This document shows, in pieces, positions 52,290-64,000 of a stretch of 64,000 nt of DNA (the first letter of the stretch is position 1; each line of letters begins with the position of its first letter). This DNA is from Alphaproteobacteria bacterium (lineage in GTDB: Bacteria; Pseudomonadota; Alphaproteobacteria; GCA-2746255), in the NCBI GenBank assembly GCA_021296325.1, contig JAGWAR010000001.1:277159-341158 (forward strand), read 5' to 3'. The notes beneath the pieces were generated by a model. The model was given only the letters and a program-made list of their open reading frames with translations. It had not been told where the DNA came from and did not search any database. A program made the position numbers and the translations under genes.

Positions 52290-53461
52290 GCGACGGGCTC
52301 CTCGCCCAGCACCTCGCGGTAGACGTTCAACGTCGCCTTGCACATGGCTTTGTTCGAGTAATGCTGGACGATGTGTTCCCGCGCCCTGGCGGCCAGACGA
52401 TCCCTTGCCTTCGGCTCGAACCCGAGCGCCCAGGCCAGTGCCTCGGCGAGTTTCTTGGCGTCCCCCGGTGGCGACAGCCAGCCCGTTTCACCGGGTAGCA
52501 CCGTCTCCTGGGCGGCCCCGTGGTCGGTCGCCACCACCGGTCTGCCCATGGCCTGGGCTTCGGCGACGACGCGCCCGAAGGCCTCCGGGTCCGTCGAGGC
52601 GGAAACGACAACGTCCGCCAGCATGTAAGCGGCCGGCATGTCCTTGCAGTTGTCGGTGATTTTGATGATGTCGGAAAGGCCGCGTTTCACGATCAGCTGC
52701 TCAAGCTCTTTCCGGTAGCTGGTCCGGCCCTGATCGGAACCGGCGAGGCGGCACTGCACGTCCTTCCGCCCAAGCGCGGCCAGCGCCTCGATCAGGACGC
52801 GCTGTCCCTTCCAGCGCGTGAGCCTTCCCGGCAACAGGATGACCGGCGCGTCGTCGCGCAATTGCCATTGGCGGGAAAGCTGGATGATTCGTTCGGGACT
52901 GACCCGGGCAGGGTCGAAGACGTCCAGTTTCACCCCGCGCGGGATGACGCGAAGCTTGCCTGGCTCCACGCCATAGATGCGGCGCATGTGCCCGGCAATG
53001 AATTCGGAAATGGCGATGACGCGCTCGCCCTTGGTCATGACGGCGTTGTAGTGGCGCTTCGCCCAATTGTGGGCCGAATAGGTGCCGTGAAAGGTGGTCA
53101 CGAAATGGCAATGCGCACGTTTTGCCGCGTAGAAAGCGCTCCAGGCAGGGGCGCGGCTTCGCGCATGCAGGATATCGATGCCGTGGGCTTCGATCAGGGC
53201 GGCCAGCCGCGCCACGTTTCGGTACATGACAAGGGGATTCTTGCTATCGAGCGGCAGCGTGAAATGCGTGGCCCCCGCCCGTTCGACCTCGTGCTGCATG
53301 GGGCCGCCGGCAGAGGCAACCAGCGGCGTCCAGCCGGCATCGCGGAGTGCGGCGGCGATCTCGACGGTGCCACGCTCGACACCACCGGCTACGAGCGCCG
53401 GCAGAACCTGCAAGACGACCGGCGCACGCGTTTTCGTAGCTCCGGTCTTCGCACTCGACAT
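52286..53461 (-). CDS. Glycosyltransferase family 4 (LPS core-type)
   Basis: 391 residues, GT-B fold. N-terminal VLQVLPALVAGGVERGTVEIA and HARSRAPAWSAFYAAKRA are typical; the donor half has LLPGRLTRWKGQRVLIEALA near residue 210 and STDPEAFGRVVAEAQAMGRPVVATDHG with the E-x7-E motif, then GETGWLSPPGD. It ends VLGEEPVA, overlapping the GT9 start. It is divergent from the alpha/beta hydrolase. Likely transfers a sugar in LPS or a related glycan. Confidence 0.9.
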   Translation of the reverse strand: MSSAKTGATKTRAPVVLQVLPALVAGGVERGTVEIAAALRDAGWTPLVASAGGPMQHEVERAGATHFTLPLDSKNPLVMYRNVARLAALIEAHGIDILHARSRAPAWSAFYAAKRAHCHFVTTFHGTYSAHNWAKRHYNAVMTKGERVIAISEFIAGHMRRIYGVEPGKLRVIPRGVKLDVFDPARVSPERIIQLSRQWQLRDDAPVILLPGRLTRWKGQRVLIEALAALGRKDVQCRLAGSDQGRTSYRKELEQLIVKRGLSDIIKITDNCKDMPAAYMLADVVVSASTDPEAFGRVVAEAQAMGRPVVATDHGAAQETVLPGETGWLSPPGDAKKLAEALAWALGFEPKARDRLAARAREHIVQHYSNKAMCKATLNVYREVLGEEPVA

Positions 53462-53532
53462 GCGCTGGCTCCTTGACGGACGATCCCAGGGAACTTCTTA
53501 TGCTCCGACGTCTGGACTTTTGAAACGAAACG

Positions 53533-54297
53533 ATGCCGGAAACGACGGAACCGCAGACTTTACCACGCACAGGCGGCGCGACAATCGCCTATCACCGCCT
53601 TTCGGGAAAAACGCCCGGCGTCGTTTTTCTGGGCGGATTCGGTTCCGACATGACGGGCACGAAGGCGCTTGCCGTGGAGGCCTTCTGCAAAACGCGCGGC
53701 CATGCCTGTCTTCGTTTCGACTACCAGGGGCATGGGCAGTCCTCGGGCGACTTCACCGATGGGACGATCGGAAGCTGGACGGAGGATGCGCTTGCTGCGT
53801 TCGATGCGTGCACGGAAGGGCCACAGGTACTGGTCGGGTCCAGCATGGGCGGCTGGATCATGCTGCTCGTGGCGCTGGCGCGAAAAGACCGGGTTGCCGG
53901 GCTTCTCGGCATCGCCGCCGCGCCGGATTTCACGGAGGATTTGATCGGGGAGAAGCTGAACGCGGCACAACGTGCCGCCTTGGCCCGCGATGGCTTCTTC
54001 GACGTGGCGAGCGACGATGCGGAAACGCCGACTCGGATCACGCAAAAGCTGATCGAGGAAGGAAAGGCGCATCTGCTGCTGCGTCAGGCCATTCCGCTGG
54101 ATTGCCCGGTCTGGCTTTTGCACGGCATGGCGGACGCGGACGTGCCGTGGGAAACCTCGCTCAGGCTGTTGAACCGGCTGCAATCGGACGACGTCACGGC
54201 AACCTTCATCCGGCATGGCGACCATCGTCTGTCGGGAGAAGACGATATCCGGCGTCTCGAGCAAACGCTCGGCGCGCTATTGGATTCAGTTGCCTAG
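53533..54297 (+). CDS. Alpha/beta hydrolase (ABHD10-like)
   Basis: Serine hydrolase of 254 residues. FDYQGHGQSSGDF precedes the nucleophile elbow VGSSMGGWIMLLVAL (Ser near residue 108); the acid is in LHGMADADVPWE and the His in IRHGDHRLSGED. Resemblance to the mitochondrial ABHD10 acyl-thioesterase group is suggestive only. It converges with the SDR gene, with the stops overlapping by 12 bases. Confidence 0.85.
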   Translation: MPETTEPQTLPRTGGATIAYHRLSGKTPGVVFLGGFGSDMTGTKALAVEAFCKTRGHACLRFDYQGHGQSSGDFTDGTIGSWTEDALAAFDACTEGPQVLVGSSMGGWIMLLVALARKDRVAGLLGIAAAPDFTEDLIGEKLNAAQRAALARDGFFDVASDDAETPTRITQKLIEEGKAHLLLRQAIPLDCPVWLLHGMADADVPWETSLRLLNRLQSDDVTATFIRHGDHRLSGEDDIRRLEQTLGALLDSVA

Positions 54298-55176
54298 GGA
54301 TGCGGCCAAAATAGCGTTCAGGCCGGCCTCGTAATCCGCGTAACGCAGCACGACGCCGAGTTCCCGTTTTATGCGGTCGTTGCGCACGCGTTTGTTGTCG
54401 GCGTAGAAGCTTCGCGCCATGTCGGAAAGATCGGCGTCTTCGAAGGCGACGAGAGGCGGTGGCGGCATGCCAAGCAGGCGTGCGGCAAACGTTACGACGT
54501 CTTCCGGCGCCGCCGGTTTGTCGTCGCAGACGTTGTAGATGCGGCCCGCCTTCGGCGCCGCCATCGATCGCAGCAGCGTCTCGGCCAGGTCGTCGACATG
54601 GATGCGTGAAAAGACCTGACCGGGTTTTCGGATGCGTTTGGCGCGGCCTTGCCGCAGGGCCTCCAGGGCGCTTCGGCCCGGCCCGTAGATGCCGGCCAGG
54701 CGAAAGACGTGAACGGCAAGGCCGGCTTTTTCGCCGAGGGCGAGCCAGGCGCGTTCGGCCTCGGCGCGGCGCCGGCCGCGCATGCCGGTCGGGCGCAGGG
54801 TGGAATCCTCGTCCACCCATTCGCCGCTGCGATCCCCATAGACCCCGGTCGTCGAGAGATAACCGACCCAGCGCAAACCGGAAAGGCCGGCAAGGTCCTC
54901 GGCGTGATGGCGAAGCACCGGGTCGCCGCGGACATCCGGCGGCACGGAAGAAAGTACATGCGTTACGCTAGCCAGGGGATGTTTCGCAGGGGCGAGCGGG
55001 GCCGTCCCATCGAAGGGCAGGGCTTCAATCCCGGCGGCCTGCAACCCGGCGCAGGTCCCTGCCGTTCGGGCCGTGCCGAGAACGTGCCAGCCGCGCGCGC
55101 CGAGACGCCGGGCCAGCGTCCGGGCGCTGTAGCCGAGGCCGAAGCAGAAAAGCCGCCCTTGTGCCGGATCGTTCAT
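54286..55176 (-). CDS. NAD(P)-dependent SDR-family protein (YeeZ-like)
   Basis: 296 residues with a Rossmann start, LFCFGLGYSARTLARRLGARGWHV near residue 10 (G-x-G-Y-x-A), and an atypical extended SDR layout: GLRWVGYLSTTGVYGDRSGEWVDE and FRLAGIYGPGRSALEALRQG. Tyr/Lys positions after VYGDR are partly changed, so catalysis is uncertain. The track start at 55365 lies inside the next gene; ATG 55176 (MNDPAQGRLFCF) is right. Substrate unknown. Confidence 0.85.
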   Translation of the reverse strand: MNDPAQGRLFCFGLGYSARTLARRLGARGWHVLGTARTAGTCAGLQAAGIEALPFDGTAPLAPAKHPLASVTHVLSSVPPDVRGDPVLRHHAEDLAGLSGLRWVGYLSTTGVYGDRSGEWVDEDSTLRPTGMRGRRRAEAERAWLALGEKAGLAVHVFRLAGIYGPGRSALEALRQGRAKRIRKPGQVFSRIHVDDLAETLLRSMAAPKAGRIYNVCDDKPAAPEDVVTFAARLLGMPPPPLVAFEDADLSDMARSFYADNKRVRNDRIKRELGVVLRYADYEAGLNAILAASLGN

Positions 55177-55186
55177 CGTGGCGTGG

Positions 55187-55855
55187 CTAGAAGTCCGGAT
55201 CCGCATAGGCCTTCGGAGGCGGCATGCCGGGGATGTGATCGGCCAGCAGGGGGCGGAAGGAGGGCCTGGATTTGACGCGCGCGTACCAATCCTTTGCCGC
55301 CGGGTGGTCCTTCCAGGGCACGTCCCCCAGATAGTCCACCGTCGAAAGCTGTGCCGCGGCGGCAATGTCGGCCAGCGAAAAAAACTCGCCGCCTAGCCAG
55401 TCCCTGCGTTCCGTGAGGTAACCGATATAGTCGAGGTGGTAGTGAACGTTCGCGAGGCCCGCACGAATGGCGTTCGAATCCGGTTCGCCAAGGCCGAGGA
55501 ACCGTTTCATGACCTTCTCGCCTTCGAGGTTCATCGTCACCTCGTGGTAGAACTTCGTGTCGAACCAAGCGGCAAGCCTGCGCACTTCGGCCCGCGGGAA
55601 AGGGCCTGCACCAATCAGGGAAGGGTCCGGGTAGACCTCGTCCAGATATTCGCAAATCGCGTCGCTGTCGGCCAGCGCGGTGCCGTCTTCTTCGACCAGT
55701 ACGGGCACGTTGCCGGCCGGGTTCATGGCCAGAAAGGCGCGGCGGCGTTCCCAAACCTGTTCGACCTGCATCCCGAACTCCAGCTTCTTTTCCTTCAGCG
55801 CGATCCGCACCTTGCGTGAGAAAGGCGAAAGCCAGAGATGGTAAAGGGTGCGCAT
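55187..55855 (-). CDS. Glutathione S-transferase family protein
   Basis: 222 residues: thioredoxin-like N domain (TLYHLWLSPFSRKVRIALKEK with an active-site Ser; NPAGNVPVLVEEDG; LADSDAICEYLDE) and an all-helical C domain (FSLADIAAAAQLSTVDYLG). Typical bacterial GST; the electrophile it handles is unknown. Located ten bases upstream of the SDR gene, which suggests co-transcription. Confidence 0.9.
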   Translation of the reverse strand: MRTLYHLWLSPFSRKVRIALKEKKLEFGMQVEQVWERRRAFLAMNPAGNVPVLVEEDGTALADSDAICEYLDEVYPDPSLIGAGPFPRAEVRRLAAWFDTKFYHEVTMNLEGEKVMKRFLGLGEPDSNAIRAGLANVHYHLDYIGYLTERRDWLGGEFFSLADIAAAAQLSTVDYLGDVPWKDHPAAKDWYARVKSRPSFRPLLADHIPGMPPPKAYADPDF

Positions 55856-55923
55856 GGCCGAACTTTACCGCAAGGGATGGCGCGATGAACAGCCGGGGAA
55901 AGGCCGGTTAAGGCTTGCGCGCT

Positions 55924-60459
<4,536 letters not shown>

Positions 60460-60487
60460 CTTTTGCAACGCGCTTTTCCTTTTGCCC

Positions 60488-61945
60488 TTAGGACACCATG
60501 GCAAGTTTTTGTGCCGGGCGTCCCTCGCCCGCCGTTCCCGCCTGAAGGTAGGCATCAATGTTTTCCGCGGCGTCTCGTCCATCGCGGATACCCCAGACAA
60601 CTAGCGAAGCGCCGCGCACGATGTCTCCGGCGGCAAACACGCCATCTAGGTTTGTCATCATCGTGCGAAAATCGATCTTGATCGTGCCCCAGCGACTGAC
60701 CTCCAGCTCCGGAACACCGAAAAGGGTAGGCACTTCTTCCGGATCGAATCCCAACGCCTTCACGATCAGGTCCGCTTCCAGCGTGAAATGAGATTCAGGG
60801 ATTGGCTGCGGCGTCTGGCGGCCGGTTGCGTCCGCGTCGCCCAGATGCATGCGCACGGCACGTACGCCCGAGGCCTCGCCGTTGCCGAGAAACGCCTCCG
60901 GCGCGGAAAGCCAGATGAATTCGACGCCCTCTTCTTCGGCGTGGCGGACTTCGCGTTGGGAGCCCGGCATGTTCGTGCGGTCGCGCCGGTACAGGCACTT
61001 CACGGAGGTAGCTCCCTGGCGGACGGCGGTGCGCACGCAGTCCATCGCCGTATCACCACCGCCGATGACCACGACGCGTTTTCCATCCGCGTTCAGCGTG
61101 CCGTCGTCGAAAAGCGGCACCGTATCACCAAGGCCCTTGCGGTTGCTGGCAATCAAATAGTCAAGCGCCTGAAAGATGTTCTCAAGGCCAGCGCCAGGAA
61201 TCGAAATATCCCTCGCCTTGTAAACGCCCGTTGCGATCAGGATGGCGTCGTGCCGTTTCTGAAGATCGGCCAAACTTGTGTCGCGGCCCACCTCGAAGTT
61301 CCGGTGAAAGACGACATTGCCTTTCTCCAGAAGATCGACGCGGCGTTCGACGACCCACTTCTCGAGTTTAAAATTCGGAATGCCATAGATCAGCAGGCCG
61401 CCGATCCGGTCGTAACGGTCGTAGACGTGTACCTGATAACCCTTGCGGCGAAGCTGTTCGGCGGCGGCCATGCCGGCCGGTCCGCCCCCGATGATGCCGA
61501 CGGATTGTTCGCGTTCGCGTTTCGGCATCGGCGGCTTGACGAGTCCCATCTCGAAGGCGGTATCCGTAATGTATTTTTCGACCGAGCCGATCGTGACCGA
61601 ATCGAAGCCCTTCTCGATCACGCAATTGCCTTCGCAGAGCCGGTCCTGCGGGCAGATGCGGCCACAGATCTCGGGCAGGTTGTTCGTCGCCGAAGAGACC
61701 TCGTAGGCCTCTTCGATCCGGCCCTCGGCGGTGAGCTTCAGCCAGTCGGGAATGTTGTTCGAGACCGGGCAATGGATCTGGCAGAAGGGAATCCCGCACT
61801 GGGAACAGCGGCTGGCCTGCTGGGCCGCCCTGTCCGGATCGTATTCCCCGAAGATCTCCTGGAAATCCTGGCGGCGAGCGTCAACGTCCCGCTTGTCGGG
61901 GAAGCGCTGGCCGAGATTACCGAATTTGAGCATGCGTTGCGCCAT
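60488..61945 (-). CDS. gltD: Glutamate synthase small subunit
   Basis: GltD passes NADPH electrons to GltB. Cysteine-rich N domain: RCSQCGIPFCQIHCPVSNNIP near residue 46 and CGRICPQDRLCEGNC near residue 93. FAD site: GIIGGGPAGMAAAEQL near residue 150. NADPH site: VVIGGGDTAMDCVRT near residue 290. Length 485. The start ATG at 61945 (MAQRMLKFGN) has GGGAGGTG 14 bases upstream, a rather long spacing; the Met at residue 5 is possible. Order is gltD then gltB. Confidence 0.97.
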   Translation of the reverse strand: MAQRMLKFGNLGQRFPDKRDVDARRQDFQEIFGEYDPDRAAQQASRCSQCGIPFCQIHCPVSNNIPDWLKLTAEGRIEEAYEVSSATNNLPEICGRICPQDRLCEGNCVIEKGFDSVTIGSVEKYITDTAFEMGLVKPPMPKREREQSVGIIGGGPAGMAAAEQLRRKGYQVHVYDRYDRIGGLLIYGIPNFKLEKWVVERRVDLLEKGNVVFHRNFEVGRDTSLADLQKRHDAILIATGVYKARDISIPGAGLENIFQALDYLIASNRKGLGDTVPLFDDGTLNADGKRVVVIGGGDTAMDCVRTAVRQGATSVKCLYRRDRTNMPGSQREVRHAEEEGVEFIWLSAPEAFLGNGEASGVRAVRMHLGDADATGRQTPQPIPESHFTLEADLIVKALGFDPEEVPTLFGVPELEVSRWGTIKIDFRTMMTNLDGVFAAGDIVRGASLVVWGIRDGRDAAENIDAYLQAGTAGEGRPAQKLAMVS

Positions 61946-62258
61946 GGTGGGGCGTTAGCACCTCCCTTTGTGAGCCCAGTTCCTCCGCCCACCGTCCGAA
62001 TTTTTGGATTCTTGTTGGAAATCGATGCGAAGGCCATAAACTATGGCAATATTATTTACCTACTGCAAGGGAATTTCACGCAAACTACATAAAATTATTG
62101 CTAATTAACAGGCATACCGGGCTATTTAGTACAAAAATAGGACTATGTGATCTATCCAGCAGAAATAACAGGAAAATTACCGTCCCGTGAATTTTTGCGT
62201 GTCTTGGCAGGGGGGATGCCCCATGCTGACGCCGTCTTCGCCGAGGAGGTAGCCCGCC
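61946..62258. promoter_or_regulatory. Divergent, AT-rich intergenic region between gltD and uppP
   Basis: 313 bases with no gene longer than a nine-codon reading frame (62223-62252, not supported). From about 62000 it is far richer in A and T than the rest of the window. A perfect dyad, GCCATAaacTATGGC, sits at 62033-62047, and several TTGCNN/TANNNT-like hexamer pairs exist on both strands without a decisive match. It should hold both promoters and possibly a nitrogen-related control site. Confidence 0.5.
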
Positions 62259-63077
62259 TTGATTCTGTGGCATATCGTCGTTCTTGCCCTGGTTCAGGGC
62301 ATCACCGAATTCCTGCCCATCAGTTCCCAAGCCCACCTGATCCTGACCTCGAAGGGGATGGGCTGGCAGGACCAGGGCCTGTTGATCGACGTGGCGCTTC
62401 ACGTCGGCACCCTGGCCGCCGTCCTGCTCTATTTCTGGCAGGACGTCTGGCGCATGCTCAAGGGGCTGGGCAACGCCCTGAGCGGGACGATGAACGACGG
62501 CGCCAGACTGGCACTGCAGGTGGTCCTGGCCACCCTGCCGGTTGTGGCGGCCGGCTATTTCCTGATCGATCATGCGGCAAGCCTTCGCGATCCACTCGTG
62601 ATCGGCTGGGCGACCCTGGGCTTCGGGATTCTGCTGTACTTGGCCGATCGCCTGGGTTTGCGCATTCGGCGGGTCGAGCATATGAGCTTCGCCGGCGCCT
62701 TCGTCATTGGCCTTGCCCAGATCGGGGCCCTGGTGCCGGGGGCCAGCCGTTCCGGCGTCACGATGACGGCGGCTCGCATGCTTGGCTTCGAGCGGGAAGA
62801 GGCGGCCCGGTTTTCCCTGCTGCTGGCCATCCCGGCGATCATCGCCGCCGGCACGCTGGAAGGTATTCATCTATACGAGGCGGAGGACGTCACGCTCACC
62901 CGGGACGCGGTCGTGGCGGCCGGCTTTGCCTTTCTTTCGGCGCTGATCGCCATTGCGTTGATGATGCGCTGGCTTCGGCGGGCCAGCTTCACGCCCTTCG
63001 TGCTGTACCGGGTCGTGCTGGGCGGTGGTCTGCTTGCTTTTGTCTATTGGGGACTTTTGCCGAGCGAGTGGTTCTAG
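62259..63077 (+). CDS. uppP: Undecaprenyl-diphosphatase UppP (BacA)
   Basis: UppP recycles undecaprenyl diphosphate to the monophosphate carrier for peptidoglycan and other glycans in the inner membrane. QGITEFLPISSQAHLIL is the first catalytic loop (the family usually has SSTGHL, so the Gln-Ala is a variation) and LVPGASRSGVTMTAARMLG is the second. Eight or so membrane segments in 272 residues fit. Start is a TTG at 62259 with GAGGAGGT eight bases upstream; no ATG or GTG is nearby. It converges with the edge epimerase. Confidence 0.93.
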   Translation: MILWHIVVLALVQGITEFLPISSQAHLILTSKGMGWQDQGLLIDVALHVGTLAAVLLYFWQDVWRMLKGLGNALSGTMNDGARLALQVVLATLPVVAAGYFLIDHAASLRDPLVIGWATLGFGILLYLADRLGLRIRRVEHMSFAGAFVIGLAQIGALVPGASRSGVTMTAARMLGFEREEAARFSLLLAIPAIIAAGTLEGIHLYEAEDVTLTRDAVVAAGFAFLSALIAIALMMRWLRRASFTPFVLYRVVLGGGLLAFVYWGLLPSEWF

Positions 63078-63089
63078 GCGCGTCTTGCC

Positions 63090-64000
63090 TCAAGCCAGAT
63101 TGAAGGTCCGCCGGCGTCCGCCGGGGCAAAACCGGGCAAGATCGTCCGGCAGCACCGCGGCAAGCGGCGTCGGGGTAATTCCGAGATCGGCAAAGGTTTT
63201 GACGTTTCTGCCGACGACGTTGTCGCGCTCCAGAAGACGCACCTGGTCACGCGTGAGCAACGGCCTCGGCAGGATCTCCAGGAAAAAGGCACCCAGGCGC
63301 GCTGCCCAGAAAGGAACCGGGACCAGCAGGCGGCGACGCTCGATCGTTTCCAGCATCCGTTCCATCAGCTCGCGGAAGGTAAAAACCTGTGGCCCGCCCA
63401 GCTCGAAGGTTTCGCCCGCGTGACCATCAAGCACGCCGGCAATGGCCTTGGCGATATCCAGTACGTAGACCGGCTGCATGCGTGTCTTGCCGCCGCCGAT
63501 CAAGGGCAACGCCGGCGCCAGGCAGGCGAGGGAGGCAAACCGATTGAAGAAATTGTCTTCCGGTCCGAAGACGACGCTGGGCCGAAGGAGAACGGTCTTG
63601 GGAAACGCCTCGCGGACGGCCGCTTCGCCCTCGGCTTTCGTCCGGGCGTAACGTGCGGGGGAGTCGGGATCGGCGCCAATCGCCGAAATTTGGATCAGCG
63701 AGCGCACCTTCGCCTGCCTAGCGGCTTGGGCGATGCGGCGGGCGCCTTCCACGTGGACGGCCTGAAACGTCTGGCGGCCCGATTCGTAAAGGAGGCCAAC
63801 GAGATTAATGACGGCGTCCGCGCCGTCGATGGCGCGGGCAACCGACGCGTCGTCCCGGACGTTGGTCTGAAGCGGGACGATCTGGCCTACGTCGCCAAGC
63901 GGCTTGAGAAACGCCGCCGCTTCCGGGTCGCGCACGGCGATTCGAAGGCGCGTGCCCTTGGCTGCCAGTTGTCGCACCGCATGGCGCCCAAGAAAACCGG
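63090..64000 (-). CDS. NAD-dependent epimerase-like protein (complex I NDUFA9-like), cut by the right edge
   Basis: The visible C-terminal portion, beginning GFLGRHAVRQLAAKGTRLRIAVRD, has an atypical SDR layout: VINLVGLLYESGRQTFQAVHVEGAR, LIQISAIGADPDSPARYARTKAEGE, VLLRPSVVFGPEDNFFNRFAS and RMQPVYVLDIAKAIAGVL. This closely follows NDUFA9-like proteins, which in alphaproteobacteria often accompany complex I or uppP. The start codon lies beyond 64000; the ORF track's start at 63977 is an internal GTG. Co-location with uppP fits the common order in this group. Confidence 0.88.
   Translation of the reverse strand, partial: GFLGRHAVRQLAAKGTRLRIAVRDPEAAAFLKPLGDVGQIVPLQTNVRDDASVARAIDGADAVINLVGLLYESGRQTFQAVHVEGARRIAQAARQAKVRSLIQISAIGADPDSPARYARTKAEGEAAVREAFPKTVLLRPSVVFGPEDNFFNRFASLACLAPALPLIGGGKTRMQPVYVLDIAKAIAGVLDGHAGETFELGGPQVFTFRELMERMLETIERRRLLVPVPFWAARLGAFFLEILPRPLLTRDQVRLLERDNVVGRNVKTFADLGITPTPLAAVLPDDLARFCPGGRRRTFNLA

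Noticed and set aside
60460-60600. N-terminal extension of gltB into gltD
   Set aside because: It overlaps gltD and lacks similarity; Cys33 of the 60459 start is at the expected propeptide position.
62223-62252. Nine-codon reading frame upstream of uppP (MLTPSSPRR)
   Set aside because: It overlaps the uppP RBS and has no leader-peptide features; too short to support.

Overview
This 64 kb window reads as a chromosomal core segment of a GC-rich alphaproteobacterium, most likely close to the Rhodospirillales. That is an inference from gene content and order: DUF2336 protein with a PAS kinase, CarD beside FdxA, leucine dehydrogenase, gltB-gltD followed by uppP and an NDUFA9-like epimerase, and thrS-infC-rpmI-rplT-pheS-pheT. 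I see no phage, insertion sequence, integrase, CRISPR array or rRNA. The proteins look bacterial and chromosomal throughout, and both edges cut through genes (ffh on the left, an epimerase on the right).

Layout. 1-5.2 kb: ffh (minus, with an apparent frameshift), then a plus run of an Fe-S protein, dapF, mtaB and ftsY, so both SRP GTPases lie within 5 kb. 5.2-13.4 kb: a small unknown gene, a secreted sugar-dehydrogenase-like beta-propeller, a DUF2336 protein with a soluble three-PAS histidine kinase, and tkt-pgk. 13.6-25.7 kb: a surface-glycan locus with a UPF0104 membrane protein, a methyltransferase-GT2 fusion, a Wzy-like polymerase/ligase, a MurJ/Wzx-like flippase, three more methyltransferases, two GT4 enzymes and an AsnB amidotransferase. 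25.8-37.8 kb: mixed housekeeping and envelope genes (lipoproteins, leucine dehydrogenase, PagL-like deacylase, prolyl aminopeptidase, secreted nuclease, CarD, FdxA, TerB-like, gamma-glutamyltransferase, panB-panC, gpt) and two arginine tRNAs (CCT and ACG).

38-44.5 kb: a BI-1 family membrane protein and an almost complete queuosine pathway (queC-queE-queD on plus; queF and queG-queA-tgt on minus). Every step from carboxytetrahydropterin to queuosine-tRNA is encoded here except the GTP cyclohydrolase. 44.5-51.3 kb: the translation cluster thrS-infC-rpmI-rplT-pheS-pheT, with recognisable promoters, an AUA start for infC, a structured rpmI leader and a terminator-like hairpin before pheS. 51.3-64 kb: two overlapping glycosyltransferases (GT9, GT4), an alpha/beta hydrolase, an SDR protein, a glutathione S-transferase, glutamate synthase gltB/gltD, an AT-rich divergent intergenic region, uppP and the edge epimerase.

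Most of the window is ordinary. The best leads are the regulatory RNA and start-codon features of the translation cluster, the UPF0104/methyltransferase-GT2 pair in the glycan locus, the DUF2336-kinase pair, and the ffh lesion, which is more likely a sequence error than biology. I found no clear candidate for a wholly new system. Several ORF-track entries carry artificial N-terminal extensions; I shortened those using overlap, ribosome-binding sites and family starts, and say so in each entry.
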